Source: an uncultured Actinomycetes bacterium
GTDB taxonomy: Bacteria; Actinomycetota; Acidimicrobiia; Acidimicrobiales; Microtrichaceae
Reading direction: 5' to 3'
NCBI GenBank assembly: GCA_903953195.1
Contig: CAJBIS010000080.1
Span: 1-5,353, forward strand
Length of the DNA stretch: 5,353 nt
Shown: positions 1 to 5,353 of the stretch, in pieces
Position numbering within the stretch: position 1 is the stretch's first letter
How the letters are laid out: each line of letters starts with the position of its first letter
Translations under genes and position numbers: made by a program
The notes under the pieces: generated by a model
Told to the model about the DNA's origin: nothing
What the model saw: only the letters and a program-made list of their open reading frames with translations
The model's database searches: none

Positions 1-893
1 CCATGATTCGAGGTCGTCACACACCGTTTCGATGGCCCGGGGGTCCGCAAAGGTGGCGGTACCGACCTGCACGGCCGAGGCGCCGGCGAGCAGCAGCTCC
101 ACCGCATCGACGGCCGTCACGACGCCGCCCACACCCACGATCGGGAGGTCGCGGTGAGCCGCATGGACGTCGTGGACGGCTCGTACGGCCACCGGATGGA
201 TGGCCGGGCCCGAGAGACCGCCACCGCCGGCTCCGAGCACGGGACGCCGCCGCTCGGTGTCGATCACCATGCCCATGACCGTGTTGACGAGCGTGACGGC
301 CTCGGCGCCGGCGGCCGCCACCGCACCGGCGACGGCCACCAGCCGGTCGGTGTTCGGGCTGAGCTTCGCCCACCGTGGACGACCGGCCCCGGCGGTCGCT
401 GCGATCACTGCCGCCGCGACCTCGGGGTCGTGCGCGAACAGGTGGGCGCCCCCGTCCAGATTCGGGCACGACAGATTCACCTCGACGGCCACCACCTGCG
501 GCGGACAGTCGGCGAGGGCGTCGGCCGCGGCGGCGTAGTCCTCGACCGTCCGACCCCAGATGCTCGCGACGACGGTCGCACCGGCACCGAGGAGTTGGGG
601 CAACTCGTCACGGCGCCAGGCCGCCACGCCGGGGCCCTGGAGGCCGACGCTGTTGATCATGCCGCCGGCGGTGGCGTGGACGCGGGGCGCCGGGTTCCCG
701 GACCACGGCTCCGCGGCGAGCGATTTCACGACCATCGCCCCGATGCGACGCAGGTCGACGAAGTCCGCGAGCTCCACGCCGTGGCCGGCGGTGCCGGACG
801 CCGTCATCACCGGGTTCGCCAGGTCGACGCTCCCGACACGCGTCCGGAGGTCGGGCACCGGGCCCGACACCGGTCCGCCTCGGCGGAACCGAC

Positions 894-897
<4 letters not shown>
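1..897 (-). CDS. pyrD: Dihydroorotate dehydrogenase, class 1 (3' end beyond the left edge)
   Basis: This flavoenzyme (FMN) oxidises dihydroorotate to orotate in pyrimidine synthesis. The window holds 299 codons, and class 1 enzymes are usually about 300-315 residues, so only a short C-terminal tail is missing. Counting from the GTG at 897, I see NPVMTASGTAGHG (28-40), a conserved Lys58, NSVGLQGPG (82-90), NLSCPN (141-146) with the class 1 catalytic base Cys144 (class 2 has Ser), Lys178 in AKLSPN, Asn205 in VNT, GGGGLSGPAI (224-233), and the phosphate/FMN loop VGVGGV...AVQVGTATF (254-283). The soluble, helix-free N-terminus fits class 1. The start chosen gives a 4-base GTGA overlap with the carB stop, the usual sign of translational coupling. 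Alternative in-frame GTGs at 870 (GAGG at 878-881, spacer 7) and 858 would place the Cys at 135 or 131, closer to characterised class 1 enzymes, so the true start is uncertain. Family certain; the 1A/1B subclass, and so the electron acceptor, is not settled here. Confidence 0.95.
878..881 (-). promoter_or_regulatory. Possible Shine-Dalgarno for a shorter pyrD start
   Basis: On the minus strand GAGG lies 7 bases before the GTG at 870. A second GAGG at 908-911 lies 10 bases before the overlapping GTG at 897. The first has better spacing and gives an N-terminus closer to the family norm; the second gives the coupled 4-base overlap. The sequence alone does not decide between them. Confidence 0.35.
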
Positions 898-4268
<3,371 letters not shown>

Positions 4269-4274
4269 GGTGAA

Positions 4275-4280
4275 CTCCTC
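4275..4280 (-). promoter_or_regulatory. Shine-Dalgarno of carB
   Basis: Minus-strand GAGGAG is followed by a 6-base spacer (TTCACC) and the ATG at 4268. It is a strong match to the anti-Shine-Dalgarno sequence and fixes the carB start against the longer open frame that reaches 4406. Confidence 0.8.
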
Positions 4281-4313
4281 GTGCTGGTGGGTGCTGCAGT
4301 GGGCGACGGGAAC

Positions 4314-4331
4314 GCCGCGTGGCGGCGCGGC
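4314..4331. repeat. Inverted repeat in the carB leader
   Basis: GCCGCG (4314-4319) and CGCGGC (4326-4331) are perfect reverse complements around a 6-base loop (TGGCGG). In RNA from either strand this would form a short, very GC-rich hairpin, 45 bases upstream of the carB start or 40 bases upstream of the DUF2505 start. There is no following U-run, so it is not a classical terminator. It could be an operator or a leader hairpin, or chance: such repeats are common at this base composition. Confidence 0.35.
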
Positions 4332-4371
4332 CTTCCCCGAATGCGTCCGTCGGATGTGCGACGCTGGACAG

Positions 4372-4857
4372 GTGAGATTCGGTTTCGAACAACGCTGGAC
4401 CGCCACGCCCGACGACGTGCTCGAGATCTACCTGGATCACGACTTCTGGACGACGCTCGATGGATTGACGGCCACGAGCGCACCCGAGGTGCTCGAGGTG
4501 ACGCGGACCGGCGACACCGCGCTGATCCGGCTGCGCTACCAGCTCACCGTGGACCTGCCCCGTGAGGCAGCGCGCTTCATCGACCCGAACGACGTGTCGT
4601 GGATCGAGGAGTCGACCTGGAACCTGCCGCAGCGGAGCGCGGAGGTGCGGTTCCTGCCGGATCAGGCCGCCGGCCTGATGAAGGCGTCGGCGACGGCCGA
4701 ACTCGCCGCCGAGGGCGCGGACGCGACCCGGGCGGTGCGCGGCGACCTGCGCGTGCGCATCCCCCTGCTCGGCGGCAAGGTCGAGAAGGTCGTGGTCGAC
4801 GGCATCGGCGACCACCTCGTCGAGGAGGCCGACGCCGTGGCCGCCCGGCTGCGCTGA
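4372..4857 (+). CDS. DUF2505 family protein, function unknown
   Basis: The 161-residue product resembles the DUF2505 family (PF10698), small actinobacterial proteins with a START/SRPBCC-like alpha-beta fold expected to enclose a hydrophobic cavity; no ligand or role is established. Visible support is the N-terminal RFGFEQRWTATPDDVLEIYLD (about 2-22), typical of SRPBCC openings (strand, then helix), alternating strands through residues 36-130, and the most diagnostic stretch DLRVRIPLLGGKVEKVVVDGI (about 125-145), followed by a C-terminal amphipathic helix (146-161). There is no signal peptide, membrane segment or cysteine, so it is probably cytoplasmic. The GTG at 4372 begins where the family resemblance begins; an in-frame ATG at 4354 would add six residues. 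Neither has a strong ribosome site. The gene is antiparallel to both neighbours, diverging from carB and converging on carA with 23 bases between stops. Its position does not demonstrate a link to pyrimidine synthesis. Confidence 0.88.
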   Translation: MRFGFEQRWTATPDDVLEIYLDHDFWTTLDGLTATSAPEVLEVTRTGDTALIRLRYQLTVDLPREAARFIDPNDVSWIEESTWNLPQRSAEVRFLPDQAAGLMKASATAELAAEGADATRAVRGDLRVRIPLLGGKVEKVVVDGIGDHLVEEADAVAARLR

Positions 4858-4880
4858 GCGCCGATCACTCACCGGCGACC

Positions 4881-5353
4881 TCACCCGGCGGCTCCGCCGA
4901 TCAGTTCGGCGAAGCGGTCGAACAGGTACCGGCTGTCGTGCGGGCCGGGGCCCGCCTCAGGGTGGTACTGGATGCCGAACGCCGGCACGTCCAGGCAGCG
5001 GAAGCCCTCGAGCGTCCGGTCGTTCAGGTTCACGTGCGTGACCTCGATCCGCTCCAGTGAGTCCGGGTCCACGCAGTAGTTGTGGTTCTGACTGGTGATC
5101 TCGACCTTTCCCGTGGCCAGATCAACCACCGGATGGTTGCCGCCGTGGTGACCGAAGGGCAGCTTGTGGGTGGTGCCACCGAGGGCGGTGGCCAGCATCT
5201 GGTGCCCCATGCAGATGCCGAAGATCGGCACCTCGCCGAGCAGGTCCGACACCGTCGCCGGGACCGTCGCCACCGCCGACGGGTCGCCCGGGCCGTTCGA
5301 CAGGAACACGCCGTCCGGCCGCATGGCGAGGATGTCGGCGGCCGTGGTCGCCG
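4881..5353 (-). CDS. carA: Carbamoyl-phosphate synthase small chain, C-terminal half (5' end beyond the right edge)
   Basis: CarA is the class I glutamine amidotransferase subunit that hydrolyses glutamine and channels ammonia to CarB. The window holds the last 156 residues, and the open frame runs through the right edge, so the N-terminal small-chain domain and the start are not seen. Visible motifs, in order, are PDGVFLSNGPGDPS, the nucleophile elbow FGICMGHQ with the catalytic Cys codon at 5211-5213, LGGTTHKLPFGHHGGNHPV, TSQNHNYCVD, HVNLNDRTLEG, and FGIQYHPEAGPGPHDS, whose His (4962-4964) and Glu (4956-4958) complete the catalytic triad. The H-N-L-N-D-R-T-LEG and HPEA-PGPHDS patterns separate CarA from other class I amidotransferases such as TrpG and GuaA. 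The ATG at 5322-5324 is internal, because conserved CarA sequence (TTAADILAM) precedes it. The gene ends 23 bases from the stop of the convergent DUF2505 gene, and carB follows on the same strand 612 bases further on. Confidence 0.97.
   Translation of the reverse strand, partial: ATTAADILAMRPDGVFLSNGPGDPSAVATVPATVSDLLGEVPIFGICMGHQMLATALGGTTHKLPFGHHGGNHPVVDLATGKVEITSQNHNYCVDPDSLERIEVTHVNLNDRTLEGFRCLDVPAFGIQYHPEAGPGPHDSRYLFDRFAELIGGAAG
4886..4899. repeat. Short palindrome at the end of carA, after the DUF2505 gene
   Basis: CGGCGG and CCGCCG flank a CT centre, which allows a 5-bp GC stem with a 4-base loop in RNA. It begins 29 bases after the DUF2505 stop, so it could help end the plus-strand transcript, but there is no T-run and it lies inside the last codons of carA, which encode Gly-Gly-Ala. 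A 9-base direct repeat, CGCCGATCA, occurs at 4859-4867 and 4895-4903. Both may be chance in GC-rich DNA. No better terminator is visible in the 23 bases between the two convergent stops. Confidence 0.2.

Larger units (their letters stand above)
4269..4371. other. Divergent spacer between carB and the DUF2505 gene
   Basis: These 103 bases separate the carB ATG from the GTG of the oppositely oriented gene. They must hold the promoter for the plus-strand gene, unless it is transcribed from within carB, and could hold one for carB. I find no convincing -35/-10 pair on either strand; the region is GC-rich with no TANNNT box at a useful distance. It contains the carB Shine-Dalgarno, a 6-bp inverted repeat (4314-4331) and a short direct repeat GTGCTG at 4281-4286 and 4291-4296. 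No riboswitch, attenuator with a U-run, or leader peptide is recognisable. Confidence 0.5.

Noticed and set aside
4269..4406. A 46-residue N-terminal extension of CarB, with a start at 4406
   Set aside because: The extension has no CarB character and would overlap the start of the divergent gene, while the ATG at 4268 has a strong GAGGAG site and begins directly at the conserved N-terminus.

Overview
The window comes from a strongly GC-rich bacterial chromosome whose codons nearly all end in G or C. It carries the end of carA, a complete carB and nearly all of pyrD, the early steps of de novo pyrimidine synthesis. Between carA and carB, on the opposite strand, lies a small gene of the DUF2505 family. 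That family is essentially actinobacterial, which with the base composition and the sequence style of CarB suggests an actinomycete-type organism. A deep lineage such as Acidimicrobiia is my best guess, but this is inference from memory of the families, not a search.

Layout from right to left, in the direction of the pyrimidine genes (minus strand): carA enters from the right edge with its glutamine amidotransferase half and stops at 4881. After 23 non-coding bases comes the end of the DUF2505 gene (4372-4857, plus strand), which converges on carA and diverges from carB. A 103-base spacer (4269-4371) separates the start of that gene from the start of carB. carB (4268-894) encodes a full-length 1124-residue carbamoyl-phosphate synthase large chain. 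pyrD starts inside the carB stop codon (GTGA overlap at 897-894) and runs off the left edge just before its expected end.

Together, CarA releases ammonia from glutamine, CarB uses it with bicarbonate and two ATP to make carbamoyl phosphate, and PyrD oxidises dihydroorotate to orotate later in the same pathway. carB and pyrD are almost certainly co-transcribed and translationally coupled. carA and carB are on the same strand but separated by an antiparallel gene, so either the transcript reads through it as antisense or carB has its own promoter in the spacer.

Apart from that arrangement this is an ordinary housekeeping region. I saw no mobile element, CRISPR array, tRNA, rRNA or recognisable riboswitch, and no evidence for a new biological system. 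The long open frames opposite carB are composition-driven shadows.
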